Shown here piece by piece: positions 9,359 through 17,817 of a stretch of DNA of 64,000 nt (positions within the stretch are counted from its first letter, which is position 1; every line of letters begins with the position of its first letter). Source of the DNA: Marinilabiliaceae bacterium JC040 (GTDB taxonomy: Bacteria; Bacteroidota; Bacteroidia; Bacteroidales; Marinifilaceae); the NCBI GenBank assembly GCA_022496785.1, contig SNAP01000001.1:248001-312000 (forward strand), written 5' to 3'. Below the pieces are notes generated by a model that did not search any database, was not told the DNA's origin, and saw only the letters and a list, made by a program, of their open reading frames with translations. Position numbers and translations under genes: made by a program.

Positions 9359-9871
9359 ATGAGAATATTTTTCACCACTATCCTTTTATGTATCAGTACT
9401 ATAGTTTCAGCACAAACAAAAGAATGGAAAACCCATAAAAGTGATTCTTGCCATATTGAGTTTAAAGTTCCTAATACTCTTGTTAAATCAAGAAAAGATC
9501 TTAACGGAATAAAATCAACTCTTATGGAAACAAAAGATCTAACTTGTATCTACTCTATAACAGCTAGTAAATTTAAAGGCTACGATTTTTCAAAAGGTAA
9601 TAACAACGATTACTACCAAGAATTAAAAAAAGGATCATTAATTGAACGCTCATCAATTTTACTTGATGAACATTCTTTAGCCTATAATAGAATGCTTGCT
9701 AAAGAAATTAAGTTTTCAATCATCATTAATAAATCCGAATATATATATTATCGTAGATTCTTCTTTAGAGATAATTTTATATATCAAATAACAATTGGAG
9801 GAATGCGAAGACATATTGTTGATATTGAAGCAAATAGAGAAAAATTCTTTAATTCAATTAAATTTTTATAA
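9359..9871 (+). CDS. Secreted protein of unknown function
   Basis: A 170-residue protein not recognised as a named family. Residues 1-18 form a Sec signal peptide ending in VSAQ, so cleavage after VSA is likely and the mature protein is periplasmic or exported. The mature part is soluble-looking, alternates short beta-like stretches with polar residues, has two Cys (in DSCHIEF and LTCIYS), and ends in KFFNSIKFL. The start at 9359 is chosen because the promoter -7 element overlaps the TTG of the longer frame. It sits between dusB and a beta-barrel protein gene, each with its own promoter, so context gives no function. Confidence 0.6.
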   Translation: MRIFFTTILLCISTIVSAQTKEWKTHKSDSCHIEFKVPNTLVKSRKDLNGIKSTLMETKDLTCIYSITASKFKGYDFSKGNNNDYYQELKKGSLIERSSILLDEHSLAYNRMLAKEIKFSIIINKSEYIYYRRFFFRDNFIYQITIGGMRRHIVDIEANREKFFNSIKFL

Positions 9872-9914
9872 TTATTTTAATACTTTCTTAATCTTTATTT
9901 TTAATTAAATTTCA

Positions 9915-9922
9915 TAGATTTG
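9915..9922 (+). promoter_or_regulatory. -7 element of the beta-barrel protein gene at 9948
   Basis: TAGATTTG matches TAnnTTTG. Predicted start of transcription is near 9928, 20 nt before the ATG. Confidence 0.55.
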
Positions 9923-9947
9923 ATATACTAAACAATAATATATTATT

Positions 9948-10793
9948 ATGAAGAAAATTAGTCTATTAATACTTACTCTTATAGCATTCAATTGCGTTTT
10001 AAGAGCTCAAGAGGAAAAAAAAGAATCTAATAAAGGTCCCAAAATTACAATCTTTTCATTTGACATTAACCATTTAGAATCATGCAATTCTATTGTTAAT
10101 AAAGATTCTAATGGAAATATATGTATCTTCAGTAGAGATAAAAAAGATAGATATAACAAATTCGATGGACACTGGTCGGGATTTGAACTTGGATTCACAA
10201 GATATATTGATGCACCAAAAGAATTTCTAGAACTTTCAAAGGGAAAATCTTCTCAAGTAAATCTAAATATTATTGAATCTAGTTTTGGGATTACTGATAA
10301 TATAGGATTTGTTACAGGTTTAGGTATTCAATGGAATAACTACAGATTTTCTGACGATGTAACACTTGTTAAAGCCTACGATAATAAAAATCAAAGATGC
10401 TATACTGAACAGAACATTAATCTTCCTGGTAAAGAAAGAGATGTTATAAAATCAAAATTAACAACATCATATATTACTATTCCACTACTATTTGAAATTC
10501 AATCTAAATATAATAGAGGAAAATTTATACAAGCAGGTATTGTCGGTGGAATAAATATAGGTGCTCATACTAAAATCAAATATGGAAACGGAGATAAGGA
10601 TAAAGATTTTGACAATTTTGGTATAAATCAATTTAAATGTGACGCTACTCTTCGTTTGGGTATCAGTCCTTTTAATTTATGGTTTTCATACGGTTTAACA
10701 GACATCTTTGACAAAAATGAATTGTATAATTCAAAAACTAAAGAATATCTAAATCTTACTCCATGGTCGTTTGGTTTTAGTATATTCTTCTAA
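9948..10793 (+). CDS. Outer membrane beta-barrel protein (PorT-like/OMP_b-brl family)
   Basis: A 281-residue protein with a Sec signal peptide (residues 1-20, ending LRAQ). The rest shows alternating aromatic and small residues in strand-like segments with glycine turns, such as GFVTGLGIQWNNYRF and KFIQAGIVGGINIG. It ends in a terminal Phe (FGFSIFF), as expected for BAM-inserted outer membrane barrels. About eight strands seem likely. No specific ligand or function is visible. It has its own promoter and a strong downstream terminator, so it is monocistronic. Confidence 0.7.
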   Translation: MKKISLLILTLIAFNCVLRAQEEKKESNKGPKITIFSFDINHLESCNSIVNKDSNGNICIFSRDKKDRYNKFDGHWSGFELGFTRYIDAPKEFLELSKGKSSQVNLNIIESSFGITDNIGFVTGLGIQWNNYRFSDDVTLVKAYDNKNQRCYTEQNINLPGKERDVIKSKLTTSYITIPLLFEIQSKYNRGKFIQAGIVGGINIGAHTKIKYGNGDKDKDFDNFGINQFKCDATLRLGISPFNLWFSYGLTDIFDKNELYNSKTKEYLNLTPWSFGFSIFF

Positions 10794-10812
10794 GATTCAA
10801 AAGATAAGACTT

Positions 10813-10844
10813 AAGGGATAATCTATCAGATTATCCTTTTTTTT
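10813..10844 (+). terminator. Intrinsic terminator after the beta-barrel gene
   Basis: Arms 10816-10824 and 10828-10836 form a perfect 9-bp stem with a 3-nt loop, followed by eight T at 10837-10844. Outer A-T pairs extend the stem. Confidence 0.88.
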
Positions 10845-10934
10845 GTTTTAATATTAGAAAATTACTTATATTACAGTAATTTTACGCTCCTAGAGTATTG
10901 AAATATCTATTTATAAATAATAACCAAAACAAAA

Positions 10935-12572
10935 ATGAGAAAATCAATTCTTATCACATTAACTTGTGCTGTATTATTTTCTTTAACTTCTTGTAACAAC
11001 ACAAAAAAAGCAGAAGTAAAAGAATCTAAATATAAAGCACTTGTAGATCAATATGCATTCTTTGATCTTAAAACAGACGTTAGTAAGTTAACAGAAAAGG
11101 AAAAACAAATGATTCCTATTCTTATTAAAGCTGCTCAACACATGGAAAATATCTTCTGGAAACAAGCTTATGGAGATAAAGCTGCATTAATGAAACAACT
11201 TCCAGACGAATATGCTAAAGCTTACGCTTCTATTAACTACGGACCATGGGATAGATTAAATGGTAATAAACCTTTCGTATCTACATTTGGAGCTAAGCCA
11301 CTTGGAGCTGGTTTCTATCCAAAAGATATGACAAAAAAAGAATTTGATGCATTAAAAGATGATTCAAAAAATTCTTGGTATTCAGTTATTAGACGTGATG
11401 AAAAAGGAAACTTAAAAGTTGTTCCTTACCATGTAGAATATGAAAAAGACGTTAAAGAAGCTGCTAAATTATTAAAAGAAGCTGCTGAATTAGCTGAAGA
11501 TGCTGGTCTTAAAAAATATTTATCTCTTAGAGCTGAAGCTTTATTAACTGATGAATATTTAGATTCAGATTTAGCATGGATGGATATGAAAACAAATACA
11601 ATTGATTTCGTTGTTGGTCCTATAGAAACTTACGAAGATGCATTAAACGGTTATAAAGCTGCTAATTCTGCTCAAATTTTAGTTAAAGATAAAGAGTGGA
11701 GTAAAAGATTATCTAAATATGGTGCTCTTCTTCCACGCCTTCAAAAAGCAATTCCTGTACCTGCTAAATATAAAGCTGAGAAAGCTAATTCAAATGCAGA
11801 TATGAATGCTTACGATGTAATTTATTACGGTGGAGATTGCAATGCAGGATCTAAAAATATTGCTATTAATCTTCCTAACGACCCTAGAGTTCATAAAGCA
11901 AAAGGTTCTAGAAAATTACAATTAAAGAATGCAATGCAAGCAAAATTCGAACAAATTGTAGTACCTATTGCAAAAGAAGTTATGACTCCTAGTCAAGTTA
12001 AATTCATCAATTTTGATGCTTTCTTTGAAAATACAATGTTCCATGAGGTAGCTCACGGATTAGGAATTAACTATACTCTTAAAGATAAAAAAATGGTAAG
12101 AAACGTTCTTGCTGATGCTTATACTTCTATTGAAGAAGGTAAAGCTGATATCTTAGGTTTATATATTATTACTAAACTTCATGAATGGAAAGTTATTACT
12201 GGTGAAGATTTAATGGCTAATTACGTAACATTTATGGCTGGAACTTTTAGATCAGTACGTTTTGGTATTGCTTCTGCTCACGGTAAAGCTAATATGATTC
12301 GTTTCAACTATTTCTCTAAAAAAGGAGCTTTCACAATTGATGAAAACGGTAAATATGTAGTAAACTTCGAAAACATGAAGAAAGCTACTGAAGAATTAGT
12401 TAGAGATTTAATTATAATTCAAGGTAATGGCGATTATGCTGCTGCTAAAGAAATGATTAAAACTATGGGAGTGATTCCTACAAAACTTCAACAAGATCTT
12501 GATAAAATTAATAGCTTAGGTATTCCTAAAGATATTAGATATAAGCAAGGATTAAAAGTTTTAGGATTATAA
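10935..12572 (+). CDS. Zinc metallopeptidase lipoprotein of the dipeptidyl-peptidase III (M49)-like family
   Basis: A 545-residue protein. The first 20 residues are a lipoprotein signal ending in the lipobox LTSC (Cys20). Around residue 370 the motif FHEVAHGLG carries the two zinc His and the catalytic Glu, and about 35 residues later EEGKAD supplies the third ligand. This spacing matches M49-like hydrolases. Classical DPP III has HEXXGH, whereas this protein has the HEXXH form found in the Nudix-associated DPP III branch. It probably cleaves peptides at the membrane surface. Codon choice is less AT-biased at third positions than in most neighbours, suggesting good expression. A strong terminator follows. 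Confidence 0.75.
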   Translation: MRKSILITLTCAVLFSLTSCNNTKKAEVKESKYKALVDQYAFFDLKTDVSKLTEKEKQMIPILIKAAQHMENIFWKQAYGDKAALMKQLPDEYAKAYASINYGPWDRLNGNKPFVSTFGAKPLGAGFYPKDMTKKEFDALKDDSKNSWYSVIRRDEKGNLKVVPYHVEYEKDVKEAAKLLKEAAELAEDAGLKKYLSLRAEALLTDEYLDSDLAWMDMKTNTIDFVVGPIETYEDALNGYKAANSAQILVKDKEWSKRLSKYGALLPRLQKAIPVPAKYKAEKANSNADMNAYDVIYYGGDCNAGSKNIAINLPNDPRVHKAKGSRKLQLKNAMQAKFEQIVVPIAKEVMTPSQVKFINFDAFFENTMFHEVAHGLGINYTLKDKKMVRNVLADAYTSIEEGKADILGLYIITKLHEWKVITGEDLMANYVTFMAGTFRSVRFGIASAHGKANMIRFNYFSKKGAFTIDENGKYVVNFENMKKATEELVRDLIIIQGNGDYAAAKEMIKTMGVIPTKLQQDLDKINSLGIPKDIRYKQGLKVLGL

Positions 12573-12595
12573 TATCCAATAAATCTAAATAATAA

Positions 12596-12635
12596 AAAAG
12601 ACCTGTTTGCTTAATAATTAGCAAACAGGTCTTTT
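12596..12635 (+). terminator. Intrinsic terminator after the M49-like gene
   Basis: A perfect 15-bp inverted repeat (12596-12610 and 12621-12635) with a 10-nt loop. The descending arm itself ends in a T run. Confidence 0.88.
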
Positions 12636-12682
12636 AGTTTATATGTACATGTCTTATAAGATTCTTATTTACCAAATGATTA

Positions 12683-12713
12683 TTTGTTTATATTACAATA
12701 TTATGTATTTTAG
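12683..12713 (+). promoter_or_regulatory. Promoter of the beta-barrel gene at 12743
   Basis: TTTG (12683-12686), 19 nt, then TATTTTAG (12706-12713), one mismatch from TAnnTTTG. Predicted start of transcription is near 12719. Confidence 0.6.
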
Positions 12714-12742
12714 CATAAAAATTTTTAATAAACTAAAAAACA

Positions 12743-13330
12743 ATGATTAAAAGATTATTTCTAGTAATTATAATTACTACATGCGTATTGAGTTCTATAT
12801 TTGCTCAAGATGGAAAGAATGCTAAATTTGGTATAAAGGGAGGCTTGAATGTTTCTAATATCTATGGTAAGAATATTGATGGTAATGATGCAAAATCTGG
12901 TTTTCATTTAGGAATCTTTATTGAATGTCCTCTAAGTAATAAATGGTATTTACAACCTGAAATTATGTATTCAGAACAAGGATTGGAAGGTGAAGGCGCT
13001 AAACTTGAGTTAAACTATGTAACTATTCCATTTATGTTCAAATATTATATTAGTAGAGTCTTTAACATAGAATTTGGACCTCAATTTAATTATGCATTAA
13101 ATGCTAAAATCTCTAATGATGAAGCAAGTTTAGAAATCGGAGATAAAATGAATCAAAGAGATTTAACTGCTGGTTTCAATTTTGGATGTGGTCTACATTT
13201 TTCTTCTCATTTTGCAATTTCAGCAAGATATAATCTAGGATTAACAAACATAGCTGATGAAAGTAGATTATTTGGAGATGGCAAATTTAAAAATACAGTA
13301 TTTCAACTTTCTTTAGCTTTTAAATTCTAA
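12743..13330 (+). CDS. Outer membrane beta-barrel protein (PorT-like/OMP_b-brl_2)
   Basis: A 195-residue protein. Residues 1-21 are a Sec signal peptide ending SIFAQ. The mature part starts with the typical FGIKGGLNVSN strand of PorT-like small barrels. It continues with SGFHLGIFIE, WYLQPEIMYSEQG, and a terminal strand FQLSLAFKF ending in Phe. An eight-stranded outer membrane barrel is expected, with no assigned function. It is monocistronic, with its own promoter and a palindromic terminator shared with the convergent cysK side. Confidence 0.75.
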   Translation: MIKRLFLVIIITTCVLSSIFAQDGKNAKFGIKGGLNVSNIYGKNIDGNDAKSGFHLGIFIECPLSNKWYLQPEIMYSEQGLEGEGAKLELNYVTIPFMFKYYISRVFNIEFGPQFNYALNAKISNDEASLEIGDKMNQRDLTAGFNFGCGLHFSSHFAISARYNLGLTNIADESRLFGDGKFKNTVFQLSLAFKF

Positions 13331-13344
13331 ATATAATTATACTG

Positions 13345-13379
13345 AAATGATTTCTACTTATAAGTAGAAATCATTTTTT
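13345..13379 (+). terminator. Palindromic intrinsic terminator
   Basis: A perfect 32-bp palindrome (13345-13376) followed by T residues on the plus strand. It ends the beta-barrel gene; on the minus strand it lies just beyond the cysK stop but has no good U tract there. Confidence 0.8.
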
Positions 13380-13384
13380 ATATT

Positions 13385-14284
13385 TTAAAACTTAAATAAA
13401 TCTGTACTTAGATACTTCTCTGCCCTATCTGGGAAAATAACTACTATATTACCTCTTTCAATACGTTGAGCTAATCTATATGCGGCAAGCATAGCAGCAC
13501 CTGAACTCATACCTGCAAAGATTCCTTCTTCCTTAATTATCTTTCTAGACATCTCAAAAGCTTCTTCACTTTCTATCATTTCAGAAATATCAATTATTGA
13601 AGTGTCGTAGATACTTGGAACAATAGCTTCTTCCATATTTTTAAGTCCTTGTATATAGTGTCCTAAAATAGGATGGGCCTCCACTATCTTAACATCTGGC
13701 TTATATTTCTTAAAATACTTTCCAATCCCCATAATTGTTCCACTTGTTCCTAAAGAGGCTACAAAATAATCTATATCACCATTAGTATCATTCCATATTT
13801 CTTCAGCTGTTGAAGCGTAGTGAGCCATATAATTATTTGAATTTGAAAACTGATTCGGGAAATAATATTGATTAGGATCTTCATTTACTATTTCATGAAC
13901 TTTCCTAATAGCTCCATCAGTTCCATATTTAGCTTCAGTAAGTATTATCTCTACTCCATAAGATTTTAATATGGTTCTTCTTTCTATTGAAACAGCCTCA
14001 CTCATTACAATTATTAGTTTATAACCTTTTACTATAGAGGCAATAGCTAAACCTATACCTGTATTACCAGAAGTAGGTTCAATTATTGTTTTCCCACTAA
14101 TTAATGCTCCTGATTTCTCAGCTTCCTCAAGCATTTTAATTGCTATTCTATCTTTTATACTTCCTGTAGGATTAAAACCTTCTAATTTCGCATATATATT
14201 AATAGATTCTGGTTTTGGATTAATACTATTAATCTTCACCATTGGAGTTCCACCAATTGTTTCAAGTATATTCTCTCGTATCAT
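13385..14284 (-). CDS. cysK: Cysteine synthase (O-acetylserine sulfhydrylase)
   Basis: A 299-residue PLP enzyme that joins sulfide to O-acetylserine. GSIKDR at residues 41-46 carries the Schiff-base Lys44, PTSGNTG near residue 70 is the substrate-binding loop, and GTSGT near residue 178 binds the cofactor phosphate. The length fits CysK/CysM; distinguishing the two from sequence is uncertain. The gene is alone but preceded by an elaborate leader (14302-14474) with a Cys-codon leader ORF and a terminator 17 bp before its start. This implies control by transcription attenuation. The sulfate reduction genes that supply sulfide are at 57.4-60.8 kb. Confidence 0.92.
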   Translation of the reverse strand: MIRENILETIGGTPMVKINSINPKPESINIYAKLEGFNPTGSIKDRIAIKMLEEAEKSGALISGKTIIEPTSGNTGIGLAIASIVKGYKLIIVMSEAVSIERRTILKSYGVEIILTEAKYGTDGAIRKVHEIVNEDPNQYYFPNQFSNSNNYMAHYASTAEEIWNDTNGDIDYFVASLGTSGTIMGIGKYFKKYKPDVKIVEAHPILGHYIQGLKNMEEAIVPSIYDTSIIDISEMIESEEAFEMSRKIIKEEGIFAGMSSGAAMLAAYRLAQRIERGNIVVIFPDRAEKYLSTDLFKF

Positions 14285-14301
14285 AAGTAAAATTTTTCCA
14301 T

Positions 14302-14336
14302 AAAAAAAAGGCTTACCACAAACGGGTAAGCCTTTT
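14302..14336 (-). terminator. Attenuator terminator in the cysK leader
   Basis: Arms 14306-14317 and 14325-14336 form a perfect 12-bp stem (core GGCTTACC/GGTAAGCC) with a 7-nt loop. On the minus strand it is followed by a run of T down to 14302. Only 17 bp remain before the cysK ATG at 14284, which leaves no room for a separate promoter in between. Transcription of cysK from the leader promoter must read through it. Confidence 0.85.
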
Positions 14337-14373
14337 AAATGCTTTAATGTATATATATAACTATTGCCCGTCT
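14320..14373 (-). promoter_or_regulatory. Antiterminator pairing in the cysK leader
   Basis: RNA bases AGACGGG (14373-14367), inside the last codons of the leader ORF, can pair with CCCGUUU (14326-14320), which covers the top of the terminator's ascending arm and its loop. This gives 7 bp including one G-U. After one mismatch, two A-U pairs extend into the arm. This pairing and the terminator stem are mutually exclusive. A ribosome reading to the leader stop would cover 14373-14367, freeing the terminator. A ribosome stalled at the Cys codons would leave it exposed. Confidence 0.65.
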
Positions 14374-14423
14374 TCTGATTTCAGAAAACAACAACAAGAG
14401 CTATTTAATATGAATAATGTCAT
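14361..14423 (-). CDS. Cysteine-rich leader peptide of cysK
   Basis: A 20-codon ORF, ATG at 14423 to TAG at 14361-14363. It encodes MTLFILNSS, then three consecutive Cys (all TGT, 14396-14388), then FLKSEDGQ. It begins about 15 nt after the predicted transcription start of the upstream promoter and ends 25 nt before the terminator stem. Three Cys in 20 residues is far above chance in this AT-rich genome, and the position before a cysteine biosynthesis gene is what a cysteine-sensing attenuator needs. The peptide itself is probably without function. Confidence 0.75.
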   Translation of the reverse strand: MTLFILNSSCCCFLKSEDGQ

Positions 14424-14443
14424 TTTTTAATTGTTTAAGACTA

Positions 14444-14474
14444 CAAGTATATTGAATTATCTTGTAATTACAAA
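14444..14474 (-). promoter_or_regulatory. Promoter of the cysK leader
   Basis: On the minus strand TTTG (14474-14471), exactly 19 nt, then TATACTTG (14451-14444), one mismatch from TAnnTTTG. Predicted start of transcription is near 14438, about 15 nt before the leader ATG. Confidence 0.65.
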
Positions 14475-14511
14475 CCAAATTCTTAAATCCATATTAATAA
14501 ACTTTTATATA

Positions 14512-17500
14512 CTACTTCTCAACCCAAACTGCTGTTGGATCTTTTTTAAATTCTCCATTTGATTCGACTGCAGATTTATCATGCACATAAATCTTTTTAA
14601 GATTTCTATTACCAGTACAATCTAATTTTACTAAAGAACGACACATACTAACATCTAGATTTAATAAATTACAATATCTAAAGTTAATTTTAGTAATTTT
14701 TGTATTAGTACTTAAGTTAATATTGGTAATTTGATTTTCTCCACAATTTAAATCTATTAATTCAACATTATTACTTAAATCTATAGACGTTATTTTATTT
14801 CTATATAGATCAAGAGTTTTTAATTTAACACAATTTGAAATATTAATCGATTCTAAACCAGTTCCAAATGTGTATAATTTTTCTAGATTCACATTCTTTG
14901 ATAAATCTATATTTTTTATTTTATTATAATAGATATTTAAAAACGTAAGTTTCGTAAGTTTTGTAACATCAATACTTGTAAGCTTATTATTACCAATATG
15001 CAAATATGTTAGATTAATGAAATTCTCTATACCTGAAGCATCTGTTATTTCTTTTCCATATAGATATAATCTCTGAGTTAATAAAGCTTCATCAGTATCT
15101 ATTTCACCATCATTATTTTTATCTACTCCTTTTTCAATTAAAGCTGCTTTAAATATTTCATCGTTAAATTCAATCTTTTCAACAACTTTTATATTAATAT
15201 TTGTTGAAACAGAACCTAATTTTGACTTTACATTAATAACAGTCTCTCCTACCTTATGAGCTGTAATATTTCCTTCTTGATCTACAGATATAATTTCTTC
15301 ATTTTCAGAAGACCATGAGATATCTTTATTACTCGCATTTAGAGGTAATATCTCATATTCAAGTTTATAAGAATTTCCTACTAATAGAGTAGAAATAGAA
15401 TTTGTGATATTTATATTTTCTATTGGAATTATTCTTTTACTTACTATTATCTTACAAGAAGCAGAAAAACCTCCATCTTCTGTTGTGGCAATCACATTAG
15501 CTTCTCCAGATTTAAGTCCTGAAATTTCACCATTAATTACGCTTACAATATCTGTGTTTGACGATGTCCAAATTATATTTTTATTTGTAGCATTTATAGG
15601 TAAGATCTCTGCTTGTAATTGATATTTTTCACCTTCAATTAAATCGTACTCATTATGATTTAATCTTATTCCACTTACTGCAATAGCTTTAGATTGAACA
15701 TGTAATATACATTTTGCTGTAAAACTACCTACTTCTGTGGTTGCGATAATATTTACATCTCCTGCTTTTAATGTTGTTACTACTCCATTATTTACTGTTG
15801 CTATTTCTTCATTAGATGAAGACCATACAACATTCTTATTTGTGGCATTAAGGGGTAAAACATTAGCTGTTAATGTGAATTTCTCTCCTTCTGTAATGCT
15901 GTGTTCTGATTTGTCAAGACTAATACTCTCTACTGGTATTACAAGTTTATTAACTGTTAGGTTACATTCTGCTGTAAATTTACCATCTTCTGTTTCAACA
16001 ATAATTTTTGTTTCACCAGCTTTTTTTCCACTTACTACTCCATTAACAACACTAGCGACCTCTTCATTAGTTGAAGACCAAACTACATTAGTGTTTGTTG
16101 CATTAGCCGGTAAAATACTTGGAACTAATGTAAACTGTTCTCCTTCGTTTATAGTATGATTCGATTTATCTAAGGAAACTGAACTTACTTTTATAGATGA
16201 AGCTGTTACTACTAGTTTACAAATAGCTTTATATCCACCATCTTCTGTACTTACGCTTATATCTGATTCTCCTACACTTAAAGCTCTTACATGACCATTA
16301 TCTACACTTGCGACTGTTTTATTTGAAGAAGACCAAATCAATTTTTTATTTGTTGCGTTAGATGGTAATATATTTGCAATAATATTGAATTCACCACCTT
16401 CAACAAGAGATTTGTCTTTAATATCAATTTCTACACCAGCAACTGGTATAATTGCTTTTTTAATTGTGAATTTACATTCTGCTTTTTTTGAACCATCTTC
16501 GGTTGTCGCTATAATTGTAAGTTCTCCTGCTTTTTTAGCTGTTACAAGTCCATTTTCAACTGTTGCAAGTTCTTCATTTGATGATGTCCAGATAATTGTT
16601 TTATTAGTAGCATTCTCTGGAAGAATTATTGGAATTAAATTAAATTTCTCACCTTCGTTTAGTGTTTTTGTACTCTCATTCAATGATATTGATGCAACTG
16701 AAATAATGTGATCTGTTACTGTTATATTACAATTTGCTGAAAACTTACCATCTACTGTACTTACTTTTATTCTTGCCTCACCAACTTCTACTGCTGTTAC
16801 AAGTCCTTTCTCAACTGTTGCAATAGCTTTATTTGATGTTTCCCAAACTAATTCCTTATTTGTTGCATTTGTTGGAAGAATTGTTGGATTTAATGTGAAT
16901 GTAGTTCCTTTGACTAGTGATTTTGTTTCTTTATCAAGATTTATGCCTGTAACAGGAACAACAAGTTTGATAACTTTTAAATTACATATCGCTTCAAAAT
17001 TTCCATCTACTGTTGTTGCTTTTATTACTGTTTCTCCAATATTTTTTGTTGTGATAACACCATTATTTACAACAGCAATATTCTCGTTAGATGATGACCA
17101 TACTACAGCTTTGTTTGTAGCATCTAATGGTAAGATATTTGTTTTAAGACTTAGGGGTTTTGTTAGCATTATTTCAACATCTGTCTTGTCTAGACTTATA
17201 CTCTTAACTGGTATTTTTACTGCTGTTACATTTATCTTACATTTTGCTTCAAAATTTCCATCTACTGTTTTAGCTATAATATTAGATTCTCCAACTTTTA
17301 GAGCTGTTATAATCCCATTATCTACAGAAGCTACCTCTTTATTAGAACTTGACCAAATTATAGCCTTATTACTTGCTTCCTTAGGTAATACTGTAGCAAT
17401 TAATGTATATTTTGAACCAACTACTAATGAATGATTTGATTTATTTATAGATATGCTTTTAACTTTAATAGTTGGTTTAGTAACAACAACTTTACATTCT

Positions 17501-17817
17501 GCTTTTAATTTACTTGTTGTTGAATTTACAGTTATAATAGCTTCACCTACACCTTTTGCAGTTATAAGGCCATTATCTACTATTGCTACTTTATCGTTAT
17601 TTGTTGTCCAAACTACAGATTTATCACTTGCATTATCAGGAAGAATTGTAAGTTTAACATTAGCCTTTTCTCCAATATTTAAACTTACCGATTTCTTGTC
17701 TAAGCGTATTTCAGTTTGAGATACTTTAGAATCTTTTTTCTTTGTACAAGCTACTACTAGAGCTATAGAAGCTACCAGGAGAAAACCTAATACTGAATTT
17801 TTAAATAATCTTTTCAT
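14512..17817 (-). CDS. Large surface lipoprotein with ten Ig-like (BIg2) repeats and a C-terminal LRR domain
   Basis: About 1101 residues from the ATG at 17817; an upstream ATG at 17853 adds a non-signal extension. The N-terminus is a lipoprotein signal with lipobox LVVAC. Ten tandem Big_2 domains of about 85 residues follow, each with the pattern LPxxATNK, WSSSN, VDNGxITA and VGExxI. After them come an EF-hand-like loop (DKNNDGEIDTDE) and about eight leucine-rich repeats of about 21 residues (LTYLHIGNNKL and similar). The architecture indicates an extracellular stalk presenting an LRR binding head, probably an adhesin or ligand-binding protein at the cell surface. It stands alone. No terminator of its own is visible, and its transcript would meet the cysK leader terminator. 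Confidence 0.85.
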   Translation of the reverse strand: MKRLFKNSVLGFLLVASIALVVACTKKKDSKVSQTEIRLDKKSVSLNIGEKANVKLTILPDNASDKSVVWTTNNDKVAIVDNGLITAKGVGEAIITVNSTTSKLKAECKVVVTKPTIKVKSISINKSNHSLVVGSKYTLIATVLPKEASNKAIIWSSSNKEVASVDNGIITALKVGESNIIAKTVDGNFEAKCKINVTAVKIPVKSISLDKTDVEIMLTKPLSLKTNILPLDATNKAVVWSSSNENIAVVNNGVITTKNIGETVIKATTVDGNFEAICNLKVIKLVVPVTGINLDKETKSLVKGTTFTLNPTILPTNATNKELVWETSNKAIATVEKGLVTAVEVGEARIKVSTVDGKFSANCNITVTDHIISVASISLNESTKTLNEGEKFNLIPIILPENATNKTIIWTSSNEELATVENGLVTAKKAGELTIIATTEDGSKKAECKFTIKKAIIPVAGVEIDIKDKSLVEGGEFNIIANILPSNATNKKLIWSSSNKTVASVDNGHVRALSVGESDISVSTEDGGYKAICKLVVTASSIKVSSVSLDKSNHTINEGEQFTLVPSILPANATNTNVVWSSTNEEVASVVNGVVSGKKAGETKIIVETEDGKFTAECNLTVNKLVIPVESISLDKSEHSITEGEKFTLTANVLPLNATNKNVVWSSSNEEIATVNNGVVTTLKAGDVNIIATTEVGSFTAKCILHVQSKAIAVSGIRLNHNEYDLIEGEKYQLQAEILPINATNKNIIWTSSNTDIVSVINGEISGLKSGEANVIATTEDGGFSASCKIIVSKRIIPIENINITNSISTLLVGNSYKLEYEILPLNASNKDISWSSENEEIISVDQEGNITAHKVGETVINVKSKLGSVSTNINIKVVEKIEFNDEIFKAALIEKGVDKNNDGEIDTDEALLTQRLYLYGKEITDASGIENFINLTYLHIGNNKLTSIDVTKLTKLTFLNIYYNKIKNIDLSKNVNLEKLYTFGTGLESINISNCVKLKTLDLYRNKITSIDLSNNVELIDLNCGENQITNINLSTNTKITKINFRYCNLLNLDVSMCRSLVKLDCTGNRNLKKIYVHDKSAVESNGEFKKDPTAVWVEK
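14518..15130 (-). repeat. Leucine-rich repeat-coding region
   Basis: Codes for successive repeats of about 21 residues with the LxxLxLxxNxI/L spacing (for example LKTLDLYRNKITSIDLSNN), preceded by an EF-hand-like calcium loop. It lies at the C-terminal end of the lipoprotein. Confidence 0.75.
15170..17720 (-). repeat. Ten tandem Big_2-coding repeats
   Basis: In-frame repeats of roughly 255 bp. Each codes for one bacterial Ig-like group 2 domain. The middle units (3 to 9) are the most alike, which suggests expansion by duplication, while the first and last are the most divergent. Confidence 0.85.

Noticed and set aside
14302-14423. SAM or other metabolite riboswitch upstream of cysK
   Set aside because: No multi-helix junction or known conserved core was seen. 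The Cys codons and the simple two-way pairing explain the region better as a translation-dependent attenuator.
15404-17719. Several plus-strand ORFs of 70-180 codons opposite the Ig-like repeat protein
   Set aside because: They recur in step with the Big_2 repeats, lack promoters and have low-complexity translations; they are antisense shadows of the repeats.
15170-17720. CRISPR-like repeat array
   Set aside because: The period is about 255 bp and in frame, and the repeats encode protein domains.
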